NCBI GenBank assembly: GCA_035627375.1 | Contig: DASPLX010000043.1 | Location: forward strand, 62,001-126,000 | DNA: 64,000 bases | Origin: DASPLX01 sp035627375 | GTDB lineage: Bacteria; Pseudomonadota; Gammaproteobacteria; Burkholderiales; Burkholderiaceae_D | Direction: 5' to 3' | Part shown: in pieces, positions 7,730 to 17,314 of the stretch | Position numbering within the stretch: the stretch's first letter is position 1 | Layout: each line of letters opens with the position of its first letter | Translations under genes and position numbers: made by a program | Notes under the pieces: generated by a model | The model's input: the letters and a program-made list of their open reading frames with translations, nothing else | Told to the model about the DNA's origin: nothing | The model's database searches: none

Positions 7730-10300
7730 ATGCGAAGGAAACTTGTGACTACATGCGATAAATGCTTGTCGACCGGCGCGGCAGACGGCGGGGCGATCGG
7801 CGATTCGGCGCAGCTGGCTGAACAGGATCTCCATACGCATGCCGAGATCCTGGCAAACATGGCGGAAGGCGTCATCGTCACCGACGAACGAGGGACGATC
7901 GTCTTCGTCAATGCCGCGATGCAAAGGATGTATGGTTACGCGGCCAGGGAACTCGTCGGCATGCATGTTTCCGTACTCAAGGCCGCCGCCGAGGACGAGG
8001 CTAAGGCCATCGCGCGGGAAGTGATGGCTGCGCTGCGGACCCAGGGCAGATGGAGCGGCGAATTCCTTGCCCGCCGCAAGAGCGGCGAAACCTTCATCGC
8101 CTCGGCCAAGATCAGCCGCGTCGAGGCGGCCGGCAAGGTGTACCTGGTCGCGGTTCAGCAAGACGTCACCGGTTTGAAGAAGGCCGAGGAAGCGCTGCAC
8201 TTATGGGAACGAGCGATCGCCGCCACCACCAACGGCGTCGTGATCATGGCGGTCGAGGAAAAAGACTATGCCATCGTGCATGTCAATCCGGCGTTCGAGA
8301 GGATTACCGGCTATTCGGCGGCCGAAGTGGTGGGGCGAAGCCCGATCTTCCTGCTGGCCGGCGATCTTGATCAGCCGGCGCTGCAGGAAATCGGCAAGGC
8401 GCTGCGCGAACGCCGCGAGGGGCGCGCCGTCTTGCGCAATTACCGCAAGGACGGCGAATTGTTCTGGAACGATTTGTCGGTCGCGCCAGTGGCGAACGGC
8501 GACGACCAGCCGAAGTATTTCGTCGGCATTCAAAACGACATCACCGAGCTCAAGCGCTACGAACAGGAACTGGAGTATCAGGCCACCCATGACGGACTGA
8601 CCGGTCTTCCGAACCGGATTTTGCTGCGCGACCGGCTTGAACAGGCGCTCACCCGGGCCCGGCGCAACCAGGAAAGCGTCGCCGTGCTCTTCATCGACCT
8701 GGATCACTTCAAGATCATCAACGACAGTATCGGCCATGACGCCGGCGACGCCTTGCTGTGCCAGGTCGCGGAGCGCCTGCAGGCGATCTTTCGCGAGGAG
8801 GATACCGTTGCGCGCCACGGCGGCGACGAATTCGTGGTGGTGATGGAGCGCGTGACCGGCGAAGAGGATGTGATCGATGCCGCCAATCGGGTGCTGCAGG
8901 CCATGTCCGCATCCATCATCGTCGGCGAGCATGAGTTCTACGCCGCCTGCAGCATCGGCATCGGACTGCATCCGAAGGATGGCGTCGAAGCGGCCGAGCT
9001 GATGAAGAACGCGGACACGGCGATGTACCAGGCGAAGGCCGCCGGCCGCAACACCTTCCGTTTTTACGCGGCCGACATGAATGTGCGCGCCCATGTGCGC
9101 TTCGAACTGGAAGCGGCGATGCGGCATGCCATCGTGCGCAAGGAATTCGTGCTGCATTACCAGCCGCAAGTCGAACTGGGCAGCGGCCGGCTGATCGGCT
9201 TCGAGGCGCTGGTGCGCTGGCAGCATCCGACGCTCGGCTTGCTGGAGCCGGGGCGCTTCATCGGCTTGGCGGAAGATACCGGCATGATCGTCCAGATCGG
9301 CGAGTGGGTGTTGCGCGAGGCGTGCCGCCAGCTCAAGCAGTGGCAGGAACAGACGCAGGAAGACTACTTCGTCGCGGTGAATCTTTCGGCCCGCCAGTTC
9401 GGCGACGGCAACCTGCTCCAACTGGTCGATTCGGCGCTGGCGGAATCGAAGCTGGCGGCGCAGTGCCTGGAACTCGAGATCACGGAAAGCCTGCTGATGG
9501 AAAATCCCGAGACCGGCGCCGATACCTTGCGCGAGCTGCGTTCGCGCGGCGTGAAACTGTCGATCGACGATTTCGGCACCGGCTATTCGAGCCTCGGCTA
9601 TCTGAAACGTTTTCCTCTCGACAAGCTCAAAATCGATTCCTCTTTCGTGCGGGACATCACGACCGATCCAGACGACGCGGCGATCGCGACCGCCATCATC
9701 GCCATGGCGCATCGCTTGAAATTGAAGGTCATCGCGGAGGGCGTCGAAACCGAAGGGCAGCTCGGTTATCTGCGCGCCCACGATTGCGACGAAGTGCAAG
9801 GCTATTTCTTCAGCCGGCCGTTGCCGGCCGATGCCTGCACGCAGTTGCTGCGGACCACCACGGCTTACCGGTTGCCGGCGACCGGAAGTGGCGAGGAACC
9901 GACCCTGTTGCTGGTCGATGACGAGGAGAACATTCTCAATGCCTTGCGCCGCTCGCTGCGCAGGGAGGGATACCGGATACTCTCCGCCGGCAGCGCCAGG
10001 GAAGGATTCGAGATACTGGCACAGCAGAGGGTGGATGTCATCGTCTCCGACCAGCGCATGCCGGAAATGAACGGGACCGAGTTCCTGAGCCGGGTGCGCG
10101 AGCTGCATCCCGGCACGGTACGCATGGTGCTTTCCGGATATACCGACCTCGAATCGGTCACCGATGCGATAAATCGTGGCGCCATCTACAAGTTCCTGAC
10201 CAAACCCTGGGAAGACGATGCGTTGCGAACCCACGTCGCGGAGGCATTCAAATGGTGCAGGTTGAATCGCGCTTCCGGCGGAGGGGCACAAAAGGCGTAG
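7730..10300 (+). CDS. PAS-PAS-GGDEF-EAL protein with C-terminal REC domain
   Basis: 856 residues. Order: PAS (~35-150), PAS/PAC (~160-275), GGDEF (~285-445; motif GGDEF 364-368), EAL (~460-710; EAL 492-494, DDFGTGYSSLGYL, EGVETEGQ) and a receiver domain (724-845) with VDDEEN, phospho-acceptor D774 and K825. Both catalytic signatures look intact, so it could make and/or degrade cyclic di-GMP. A REC domain at the C-terminal end, close to the RpfG type (SDQRMPEMNG), is an uncommon order. No ribosome site precedes the ATG at 7730; GTG at 7745, preceded by AAGGAA, is an alternative start that removes five residues. Confidence 0.92.
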   Translation: MRRKLVTTCDKCLSTGAADGGAIGDSAQLAEQDLHTHAEILANMAEGVIVTDERGTIVFVNAAMQRMYGYAARELVGMHVSVLKAAAEDEAKAIAREVMAALRTQGRWSGEFLARRKSGETFIASAKISRVEAAGKVYLVAVQQDVTGLKKAEEALHLWERAIAATTNGVVIMAVEEKDYAIVHVNPAFERITGYSAAEVVGRSPIFLLAGDLDQPALQEIGKALRERREGRAVLRNYRKDGELFWNDLSVAPVANGDDQPKYFVGIQNDITELKRYEQELEYQATHDGLTGLPNRILLRDRLEQALTRARRNQESVAVLFIDLDHFKIINDSIGHDAGDALLCQVAERLQAIFREEDTVARHGGDEFVVVMERVTGEEDVIDAANRVLQAMSASIIVGEHEFYAACSIGIGLHPKDGVEAAELMKNADTAMYQAKAAGRNTFRFYAADMNVRAHVRFELEAAMRHAIVRKEFVLHYQPQVELGSGRLIGFEALVRWQHPTLGLLEPGRFIGLAEDTGMIVQIGEWVLREACRQLKQWQEQTQEDYFVAVNLSARQFGDGNLLQLVDSALAESKLAAQCLELEITESLLMENPETGADTLRELRSRGVKLSIDDFGTGYSSLGYLKRFPLDKLKIDSSFVRDITTDPDDAAIATAIIAMAHRLKLKVIAEGVETEGQLGYLRAHDCDEVQGYFFSRPLPADACTQLLRTTTAYRLPATGSGEEPTLLLVDDEENILNALRRSLRREGYRILSAGSAREGFEILAQQRVDVIVSDQRMPEMNGTEFLSRVRELHPGTVRMVLSGYTDLESVTDAINRGAIYKFLTKPWEDDALRTHVAEAFKWCRLNRASGGGAQKA

Positions 10301-10393
10301 AAATCTTTCGCATCCCGGTTGTCCAACGAATCCGGCACCTCCTTTCGGACCGAGCCGCTCGGCGGGGCGCCGGATTATCGGAGGACAACCACC

Positions 10394-10960
10394 ATGCTCA
10401 GGCTCGCAATCATACTCGGCAGCACACGCCCCGGGCGCATCGGCGAAGCCGTCGCGCGCTGGACTTACGAAATCGCGAAAAGACGCAAGGATATCGAAGT
10501 CGAGCTCGTCGACATCAAGGATTACGAGTTGCCGCTGCTGGATGAACCGCTGCCGCCGTCGCGCGGCCAATACAGCAAGCCGCATACGCAAAAATGGGCC
10601 GCCACGATCGATTCGTTCGACGCCTTCGTCTTCGTCACGCCCGAATACAACCATGGCATCTCGGGCGCCCTGAAGAACGCCATCGATTATCTCTACCGGG
10701 AGTGGAACAACAAGGCCGCCGGTTTCGTCGGCTACGGCAGCGCGGGCGGCGTGCGCGCGGTCGAAAGCCTGCGGCTGGTGATGGGCGAGGTGCAGGTCGC
10801 CGACGTACGCAACCAGGTCATGCTGTCGCTGCGCACCGATTTCGAGAACTACAGCGTCTTCAAGCCGGCGCCATACCATGAAGGCGCGCTGGACGGCATG
10901 CTCGACCAGGTCGTGGCCTGGGGCGGGGCATTGAAGTCCTTGCGCGGCGCCGGCAAGTAG
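10394..10960 (+). CDS. NAD(P)H-dependent FMN reductase
   Basis: 188 residues from the ATG at 10394, which has GGAGGA 9 nt upstream; an in-frame start at 10319 lacks one. Flavodoxin-like fold: phosphate loop IILGSTRPGRIGE at the N-terminus, VTPEYNHGISGALKNAIDYL mid-protein (FMN contact), and GYGSAGGVRAVESLR. The family (ChrR/SsuE/azoreductase-like) reduces FMN, quinones or chromate with NAD(P)H. It lies 93 bp after the GGDEF/EAL gene and converges on the hydrolase gene. Confidence 0.9.
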   Translation: MLRLAIILGSTRPGRIGEAVARWTYEIAKRRKDIEVELVDIKDYELPLLDEPLPPSRGQYSKPHTQKWAATIDSFDAFVFVTPEYNHGISGALKNAIDYLYREWNNKAAGFVGYGSAGGVRAVESLRLVMGEVQVADVRNQVMLSLRTDFENYSVFKPAPYHEGALDGMLDQVVAWGGALKSLRGAGK

Positions 10961-10972
10961 GCGGCAGGCGGA

Positions 10973-11908
10973 TCAGTTCTTGTCCAGGCTGGCGCGGAAT
11001 GCCAGGTAGTCGCTGGCGCTTTGCCTCGGGCGTTCCATCATCGGCAGGTGACCGATGCCGGGCATGACGATCACGCGCGAACGAGGCATCAGCCGATGCA
11101 ATACCTGGGCAGTGCCGACATGCACCGCGCGGTCGTGCTCGCCCCAGACGATCAGGGCGGGAACTTGCATGCCCGCGATGCGCTGTTCGAGGGAATCGGC
11201 GGCGATCTGCCGGAAGATGTGATTGGCGAGCGCGACGTTGCGAATGCGTTCCTGGGCCATGACATCGAGTATCGGCCGCGGCACGAAGGGCGGATCGGAC
11301 ATGACGAATTCGACGGTCTGCGCGAACTCCTCCTCGTTGCGGGCGATCAAGGGATTGCGGCCCTGCTCCAGGACGAGACGCGCCAGTTCGCTCTTCGGCG
11401 CGCTCCAGATGCCGGCGGTGCCGATCAGCCACAGGCTGGCGACTTCTCCGGGAAAGCGCGCTGCATAGGCCAGCGCGATCTGGCCGCCCATCGAGCTGCC
11501 GCCAAGATGGATCTTCCCGATCCCGAGCGCCTGCGCCAGCGCGTGAAGCCTTTCGGCTTGCGCCTGCGCCCGGTAATCCGCATCCGGCAGGTGCGAGGAT
11601 TCGCCGAAGCCGATGTGGTCGGGTATGACGACGCGGTAGCGCGAGGTGAGATGGGCGGAGATCCGGGTGAAATTGTCCTTGTCCGCGGCGAAGCCGTGCA
11701 GCAGCATGAGCGGCTCGCCCTGTCCGCCCTCGAGATAGACATAGCGCAGGCCGGAGGGCAGGGTGATTTCCTTGCGCGTCAGTCCGGCGCGCGAACGTTC
11801 CAGGTCGAGGGCCAGGCGGGTGGCGGTCGCCGGCGCGAGATAGGGAAAGGCGGCAACGCAGGCGGCAAGCGCCAGCAGGGCGGCCAGAAGGATTTTGACG
11901 ATACGCAA
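10973..11908 (-). CDS. Alpha/beta hydrolase with signal anchor (esterase/lipase-like)
   Basis: 311 residues from a TTG at 11908, chosen because AGGAG lies 6-7 nt before it and the product then starts with a hydrophobic signal (LRIVKILLAALLALAACVAA). An ATG at 11998 would add 30 atypical residues. Catalytic triad: nucleophile elbow GGSSMGG, acid in WGEHDRAVH, histidine in GIGHLPMMERP. HGFAADKDNF carries the oxyanion region. It probably acts in the periplasm or at the membrane on a short-chain ester or lipid; substrate unknown. It converges on the FMN reductase with 12 bp between them. Confidence 0.85.
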   Translation of the reverse strand: MRIVKILLAALLALAACVAAFPYLAPATATRLALDLERSRAGLTRKEITLPSGLRYVYLEGGQGEPLMLLHGFAADKDNFTRISAHLTSRYRVVIPDHIGFGESSHLPDADYRAQAQAERLHALAQALGIGKIHLGGSSMGGQIALAYAARFPGEVASLWLIGTAGIWSAPKSELARLVLEQGRNPLIARNEEEFAQTVEFVMSDPPFVPRPILDVMAQERIRNVALANHIFRQIAADSLEQRIAGMQVPALIVWGEHDRAVHVGTAQVLHRLMPRSRVIVMPGIGHLPMMERPRQSASDYLAFRASLDKN

Positions 11909-12015
11909 GTCGAGCTCCTGGATAGGGTAGATCGCAGCATCGTACCGTATTCGACGAAGCGGAGCGGTTGCGGCTTGGAGCGCGGGCTGCAAGTGCATCG
12001 CACGGAAACGAACGA

Positions 12016-12048
12016 CGCCGGAAGACCCGCATGGCGGGTTTTCCGGCG
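12016..12048 (-). terminator. Long hairpin terminator downstream of the PHP-domain gene
   Basis: A 15-bp stem (12016-12030 pairs with 12034-12048, one G-T wobble) with an ATG loop, ending in AAAACCCGC/GCGGGTTTT. It lies 15 bp after the stop at 12064. The run of Ts is short, so termination strength is uncertain. Confidence 0.6.
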
Positions 12049-12063
12049 CCGCCTGTTTCGGCC

Positions 12064-14580
12064 TTACTGCGCGGTCAACGTGACGTCGTCGACCACGAAC
12101 GAAGTCGCTACCTGGGAGCCTTCCGTTCCCAGGAAGTAGACGCGGATCGTCTGCCCTTTATAGGCGCTGACGTCGAAGGTTCTCTGAACGTAACTCGAGC
12201 CCTTGTTGAGGTTCGAGTAGGTCGCCAGCGTCGTCAGCACGGTGTTGCTGCTGTTGCGCAGCTGGATCCTGAGCGTGTCGTAGGCTTGCGTGGTGGTCGT
12301 CTCGTCCGAGGCCACGCGCAGCCAGAAGCTCAGCGTCGCGGTCGTCGCGGTCGATGGAATCGTGACCTGCTGGTACAGCGTGTCGGTATGCGCGCTGCCG
12401 TAGCCGTTGAGCCAGGCTTTCCAGGTGCCGCTGCGGGCTGCCATGCCGGAATCGTTGGTGATGACGCCGGACGTCGCGCTCCAGGAGGCCGAGCCGCTCT
12501 CGAAGCCGCTGTTGGCGATCAGCTGGCTGGCGACCGCGTTGCTCACCGAGAAGCTGACCGGGTTCGAGGTGCCGATGTTGCCGGCGGCATCGTAGGCCTT
12601 GGCCACCAGGCTGTGCGTGCCGTTGGCCAGCGTCGTGGAGTCGAGCGTCATCGAGTAAGGCGCGCTGGCGTCCGTGCCCTTGAGCGCATTGTCCACCATG
12701 AAATCGACCTTGCTGACGCCGACATTGTCGCTGGCCGTCGCCGACAGCGTGATCGTGCCGCTGCTGCCCGATTCGGACGCGGAAACGGTCGGCGCGACCG
12801 TATCCCCGCCGGCCACCTGGGTGACCCAGACCGGCGCCGACCAGAGGATCTTGCCGTCGTCCTGCGTGACCTTGGCGTAATAGAAATGCTCGCCGGCCGA
12901 CGGCGTGATCGTGATCGTCGCGCTCGAGGACAGCTGCGTGACCGTGCCGTTGCGCTTGGGCACGCCTTCATAGATGCGTACCGTCGACACCGTGCGGCCG
13001 GCGCTGTTGGCGAAGTTCGCGGTCAGCGTGAGCGGTCCGCTGTTCGTGAAACGCTCTCCCATCACGTGGCCGTTGGCGGTCAGGATCAGCTGCGAATTCT
13101 TGTCCATCGTCGCGAATACGCGGCGCGCCTTGAGCGCATCGACGAAGTTCTGCAGCGTCAGCGAAGCGCCGTTGGGCAGCAGCACGCCGGTGCGGTTGGT
13201 GTAGGAAGCGCCCCAGTTGGCGCAATGGTTGTCCTGGTTCGAGCTGAACGCGATGTGGTAGCCGGCCTCGAGCAGCTTGTTGCAGGCGGCCTCGTAGGTG
13301 CTGCGGCCGGTCTCGGTTTCGGTCGTGTTGTTCGAGAAGGCGGACGTATTGAGCACTTCGCACAATGCCATGGCCTCGTCGCCGTCGGCCGTATAGCCGA
13401 GCGCGGTGCCGTTGACGACGAACTGGCCGGAAGTCGACGGGTGATTGAACTGGCCGACCCAGCCGCGCTGTTTCATCAGCGTGTACAGCGCCGCATAGTC
13501 GGTCTTCGCCGTGAAGGTGTCGGCGAGCAACTGGTTGCTGCCGTTGTATTCCCAGCCGAGCAATTCGTTGGAATTGAAGATGTTCAAGTGGCCGCCGTTG
13601 CTGATGACGCCCCATTCCATGCCGTAGATGGCGAGGAAATTCGGGTGGGTGGCGTTGAAGCTGCTCGCCGCCGCCAATCCGGACTGGTACAGGTTCTTCA
13701 CCGTCGTCGGATTGGCCGACGTGTTCGCGCTGGTCGAACCGTCGAACAGGTGGTTGTGCTCGCTGGTCGCCAGGAAATCGAGTCCGCGGTTGAGCGCATA
13801 CTGGAAGGCGTCGGCCGGGCCGTACTGCCCGCCTTGCGGCGATTCCGAATCGGTGCAGGTGGAAACATCGCCGCCGCCGTCGCTGTGATTGGTCTGGCTA
13901 TGCAGATTGCCGTAGTAGACCGTGTAAGGCAGGCCGCCGGTCGCGCCGGTCGACATCGTGCTGATGCCGCCCGCCAGCGTCTTGCCGGTGGCGCCGGCCT
14001 TGCGCGCGCCCGCCTGGTCGGCGCGGGAAGGCAAGGCCGAGAATGCCGGCATGACCGGTGCCGCGAGGCGGCCCACTTGCATCGGCCAGCTCTGTTCGAC
14101 CAATTCGGCATCCTTGCGGGCCAGAGCCGCTTCGACCACGCTGTCCGGTGCGCCGGTCGGACGGCTCACGGCCGAAGCATCGTTCGCGGTCGCCAGCAGG
14201 CGGACCTGATAGATGCCGTCCGGCAGCGCGCTGTTGCCGAAGCGGCCGGCCCAGCGCACCGTGGTCTTCAACGGGCGCTTGTGAAGCGACTCGATGCCGT
14301 ACCAGCGCTGCACCAGGCGGTTGTCCGGCGTCAGCAATTCGAGACGCCAGGCGACGGTCTGCGGCTGTTCCGCCTCCGGATGTTCGAAGTGCAGCGTGAA
14401 GGTGCGCGCCTCGTCGCCGGCGCGGGCGCTCGCATCGGACCGATACGGCACATGAACGCTGGCATCGAATTCATGATGATCCGCATGGTTCGCCGCGGTC
14501 GCGCATCCGGCGCCGGAAACGGCTAGCAGCACAGCCAGCCCGAGGCGGCATAGCAATTCCTGTGGTTTGGTGGTTTGCAT
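12064..14580 (-). CDS. Secreted PHP-domain (CehA/McbA-like) protein with Ig-like and carbohydrate-binding-like C-terminus
   Basis: 838 residues with AAGGAAAA before the ATG. N-terminal export signal (LGLAVLLAVSGAGCATA). PHP metallo-hydrolase region from about residue 215: YYGNLHSQTNHSDGGGD, then LATSEHNH, FNHPSTSGQ and SSNQDNH, which supply metal-binding His/Asp. Next come an Ig-like module (~600-700; SASDNVGVSKVDFMV-like, KAYDAAGNIG) and a jelly-roll module (~710-838; NSGFESGSASW, VVDDVTL). The C-terminal modules are typical of extracellular polymer-binding enzymes. Phosphoesterase or similar activity is inferred from the fold; the substrate is unknown. It appears to be transcribed alone. 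Confidence 0.8.
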   Translation of the reverse strand: MQTTKPQELLCRLGLAVLLAVSGAGCATAANHADHHEFDASVHVPYRSDASARAGDEARTFTLHFEHPEAEQPQTVAWRLELLTPDNRLVQRWYGIESLHKRPLKTTVRWAGRFGNSALPDGIYQVRLLATANDASAVSRPTGAPDSVVEAALARKDAELVEQSWPMQVGRLAAPVMPAFSALPSRADQAGARKAGATGKTLAGGISTMSTGATGGLPYTVYYGNLHSQTNHSDGGGDVSTCTDSESPQGGQYGPADAFQYALNRGLDFLATSEHNHLFDGSTSANTSANPTTVKNLYQSGLAAASSFNATHPNFLAIYGMEWGVISNGGHLNIFNSNELLGWEYNGSNQLLADTFTAKTDYAALYTLMKQRGWVGQFNHPSTSGQFVVNGTALGYTADGDEAMALCEVLNTSAFSNNTTETETGRSTYEAACNKLLEAGYHIAFSSNQDNHCANWGASYTNRTGVLLPNGASLTLQNFVDALKARRVFATMDKNSQLILTANGHVMGERFTNSGPLTLTANFANSAGRTVSTVRIYEGVPKRNGTVTQLSSSATITITPSAGEHFYYAKVTQDDGKILWSAPVWVTQVAGGDTVAPTVSASESGSSGTITLSATASDNVGVSKVDFMVDNALKGTDASAPYSMTLDSTTLANGTHSLVAKAYDAAGNIGTSNPVSFSVSNAVASQLIANSGFESGSASWSATSGVITNDSGMAARSGTWKAWLNGYGSAHTDTLYQQVTIPSTATTATLSFWLRVASDETTTTQAYDTLRIQLRNSSNTVLTTLATYSNLNKGSSYVQRTFDVSAYKGQTIRVYFLGTEGSQVATSFVVDDVTLTAQ

Positions 14581-15007
14581 TGTGGTTTTCCTTTGTCAGG
14601 TAAATCCGCCGGACGATCGCAACGGACGGCACGCGTCATGCCGCGCCGCGAAGACCGTGCGGTGCGATGCACTACGAATGAAGCGAACTACGGCACGGAG
14701 CGCCGGACCGCCGCTGGGACCGGATGGCTCCGGTTAGACGGAAAGCGCGCGAGCGCAATCCGCAAAACGGAAAGACGGTGATTGATGCCGGACAGTTGTT
14801 GCCCGCTGGAGGAGCCGCTAACGATGCGGGCGCAAGCGATGGAGATGCGCGAAACGATTCGAGCCGATGGTCATCATGGTGGTGTCCCCTAGTTATTGTC
14901 CGCGCATGATACTACGCAAACATTGTTTATTTTCCGTGACGTATTTTGATTTAGAACAATCCTTCCAGCCGGAACGCGAGGCGCCTTCGAGGAAGGAGGG
15001 GCGGCGG
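14581..15007. other. Intergenic region, probable promoter of the PHP-domain gene
   Basis: 427 bp between two minus-strand genes. Bases ~14885-14965 are A+T-rich and may hold promoter elements reading leftwards. No convincing gene, RNA or terminator was found. Confidence 0.4.
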
Positions 15008-16297
15008 TCATTGGCCGGCGGCCTGCCTCGCGCTCATCTGCGCGGCGCGCTCCAGCAGCAGTTCCCGCTCGCGCGCGTTGCGGGCCAGGCCGGCCGCGCG
15101 CTCGAATTCCGCGCGCGCCTCGGCTGTGCGTCCGAGCTTGGCAAGCAGGTCGCCGCGCACGCTGGGAAGCCATTGATATTGCCGCAGCGAGCGTTCGGCG
15201 CTCAATGCATCGATGATCTCGAGTCCGGCCGCCGGCCCGAACGCCATGCCGACGGCGACCGCGCGATTGAGTTCCACCACCGGCGACGGCGATACCTGGG
15301 CCAATACTTCATAGAGCGCGGCGATGCGCTTCCAGTCGGTTTCCTCGGCGCTGCGCGCACGCGCATGGCAGGCCGCGATCGCCGCCTGCAGCATGTACGG
15401 CCCCGGCACGCTGCCCAGGCTGTCGGCGCGCCCCAGGGCCGCCAGGCCGCGCCGGATCAGCAGGTGGTCCCAGCGCGCGCGGTCCTGGTCGAGCAGCAGC
15501 ACCGGGCGGCCGGCGGCATCGAGCCTGGCCTTGGCGCGCGAGGCCTGCAATTCCATCAAGGCGATGAGGCCGTGCGCTTCGGGTTCCTGCGGCGCGAGTT
15601 CCGCCAGCATCCGGCCCAGGCGCAGCGCTTCCTCGATCAGCGCCGGGCGCATCCAGTCTTCGCCGGCGGTCGCCGTATAGCCTTCGTTGAATACGAGATA
15701 GACCACTTCGAGGACCGAGGCGAGGCGCTCGCCGAGCGCCTCGCCGTGCGGCAATTCGAACGGGACGCGCGCCTCGCTCAAGGTGCGCTTGGCGCGCACG
15801 ATGCGTTGCGCGATCGTCGGTTCCGGAACCAGGAAGGCGCGCGCGATCTCGTGCGTCGTCAAGCCGCCGAGCAGCTTCAGCGTCAACGCCACCCGGGCCT
15901 CGGTCGACAGCACCGGATGGCAGGCGGTGAAGATCAGCCGCAGCAGATCGTCGCCGATCCGGTCGGCGCGCGCCGCGTTGAGGGCATCCGTGAAGTCCGG
16001 GACGATCAAGGCCTCCTGCGCTTCCAGGTCGCTGCCGATCTGCTGCAGCTTTTCCTCGGCCAGCTTGAGATGCCGCAGGCGGTCGAGCGCCCGGTTCTTC
16101 GCCGTGGCCATCAGCCATGCGCCGGGATTGTCCGGCACTCCCTCCGACGGCCAATGCTCGAGCGCCGCCACCAGCGCATCCTGCGCCAGTTCTTCGGCCA
16201 AGCCGATATCGCGCACCATGCGCGCGACGCCGGCGACGATCTTCGCCGATTCGATGCGCCAGACGGCGTCGATCGCCTGATGCGTCGCGGAATGCAT
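15008..16297 (-). CDS. ECF42-type RNA polymerase sigma factor with TPR-like C-terminal extension
   Basis: 429 residues. Sigma region 2 (IVAGVARMVRDIGLAEELAQDALVAALEHWP, NPGAWLMATAKNRALDRLR) and region 4 (ALTLKLLGGLTTHEIARAFLVPEPTIAQRIVRAKRTL) occupy the first ~190 residues. The remaining ~240 are helical and TPR-like (EVVYLVFNEGYTA, then AELAPQEPEAHGLIALMELQ), the mark of group ECF42. These factors lack a classical anti-sigma and are encoded with DGPF/YCII proteins, exactly as here. The start overlaps the upstream VOC stop by 1 bp (TGATG). Confidence 0.92.
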   Translation of the reverse strand: MHSATHQAIDAVWRIESAKIVAGVARMVRDIGLAEELAQDALVAALEHWPSEGVPDNPGAWLMATAKNRALDRLRHLKLAEEKLQQIGSDLEAQEALIVPDFTDALNAARADRIGDDLLRLIFTACHPVLSTEARVALTLKLLGGLTTHEIARAFLVPEPTIAQRIVRAKRTLSEARVPFELPHGEALGERLASVLEVVYLVFNEGYTATAGEDWMRPALIEEALRLGRMLAELAPQEPEAHGLIALMELQASRAKARLDAAGRPVLLLDQDRARWDHLLIRRGLAALGRADSLGSVPGPYMLQAAIAACHARARSAEETDWKRIAALYEVLAQVSPSPVVELNRAVAVGMAFGPAAGLEIIDALSAERSLRQYQWLPSVRGDLLAKLGRTAEARAEFERAAGLARNARERELLLERAAQMSARQAAGQ

Positions 16298-16704
16298 CAG
16301 CTGTTCGGTTGGGCGGACGGGTCCATGTACACCAGTTCCCAGATGTGACCGTCGAGGTCTTCGAAGGCGTGGTTGTACATGAAGCCGTGATCCTGCGGCG
16401 CGCGCGGCGTCTTGCCGCCGGCCGCCACCGCCTGCGCCACCAGTTCGTCGACCCGGGCCCGGCTTTCGCAGGACAGGCAGAGCAACACTTCCGTGACCTT
16501 GCTGGCGTCGGCGATCGATTTCGGGGTGAAGGTCTGGAAGAAGCTTTCAGTCAGCAGCATGACGTAGATGCTGTCCGAAACGACCATGCAGGCGCCGTGC
16601 TCGTTGGTGAACTCGGGGTTGAAGGCATAGCCGAGGCTGGCGAAGAACTCCTTGGAGCGGTTGAGGTTCTTGGCGGGAAGATTGACGTAGATTTGCGTGC
16701 TCAT
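16297..16704 (-). CDS. VOC-family (glyoxalase-like) protein
   Basis: 135 residues with AAGGAATACC before the ATG. It shows a single vicinal-oxygen-chelate fold: MSTQIYVNLPAKNLNRSKEFF start, LGYAFNPEF, and terminal MYNHAFEDLDGHIWELVYMD. The family covers glyoxalases, dioxygenases and antibiotic-binding proteins. The gene is embedded in the ECF42 operon between the DGPF genes and the sigma gene, so it is likely a co-regulated member. Confidence 0.88.
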   Translation of the reverse strand: MSTQIYVNLPAKNLNRSKEFFASLGYAFNPEFTNEHGACMVVSDSIYVMLLTESFFQTFTPKSIADASKVTEVLLCLSCESRARVDELVAQAVAAGGKTPRAPQDHGFMYNHAFEDLDGHIWELVYMDPSAQPNS

Positions 16705-16746
16705 GGTATTCCTTGCGGTTCGCGATGATGTCGGAAGAAGCCGATG

Positions 16747-17175
16747 TTACTGCGGGGTCTGCTCGCCCACGCCGAGCGTGCGGAAGCGGTCGATCGCGGC
16801 GTTCGGCGCGAAGTCTTCCAGCTCGTACAGTTGCCGCACCTCGATCTCGGCTTCCGCGCGTTCGCCATGCGGCGCCGGAAAACGGCGTGTCCACTCCAGG
16901 GCTTCGTCGCGCGAACGCACCTGGATCAGGGTATAGCCGGCGATGAGTTCCTTGGTCTCCGCGAACGGGCCATCGATCACCGTGCGCTTGCCCTCCGCGT
17001 AGCGGATGCGCCAGCCCTTGGAACTCGGCTGCAGGCCGGACGCATCGAGCAGCACGCCGGCCTTGGCCAGCTGTTCATGGTAATCCGCCATGGCCGCAAA
17101 GAGCCGGTCCTGGTCTTCCGGGAATTCCCCGGCTTCGGTTTGCGGCGTCGCCTTCACGATGATCATGAATCGCAT
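16747..17175 (-). CDS. DGPF/YCII-domain protein
   Basis: 142 residues from the ATG at 17175, preceded by AAGGAGAACGAAC. YCII fold with MRFMIIVKATPQTEAGEFPE and the family signature VIDGPFAETKELIAGYTLIQV (DGPF). Proteins of this type accompany ECF42 sigma factors; their biochemical role is unsettled. The gap to the VOC gene is 42 bp. It is related to the next gene upstream. Confidence 0.9.
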   Translation of the reverse strand: MRFMIIVKATPQTEAGEFPEDQDRLFAAMADYHEQLAKAGVLLDASGLQPSSKGWRIRYAEGKRTVIDGPFAETKELIAGYTLIQVRSRDEALEWTRRFPAPHGERAEAEIEVRQLYELEDFAPNAAIDRFRTLGVGEQTPQ

Positions 17176-17314
17176 GTTCGTTCTCCTTGAAGTGTTGAAG
17201 CCGGCGCGGAAGGCGGGATGCCGTCCCCAATGCCGGTTTTCAATGACACGACGAACGAGCGGGCCCGGAATCGACAATCGGATTCGGAAATTTCCGTTGT
17301 TTCCGTATTGGGTT

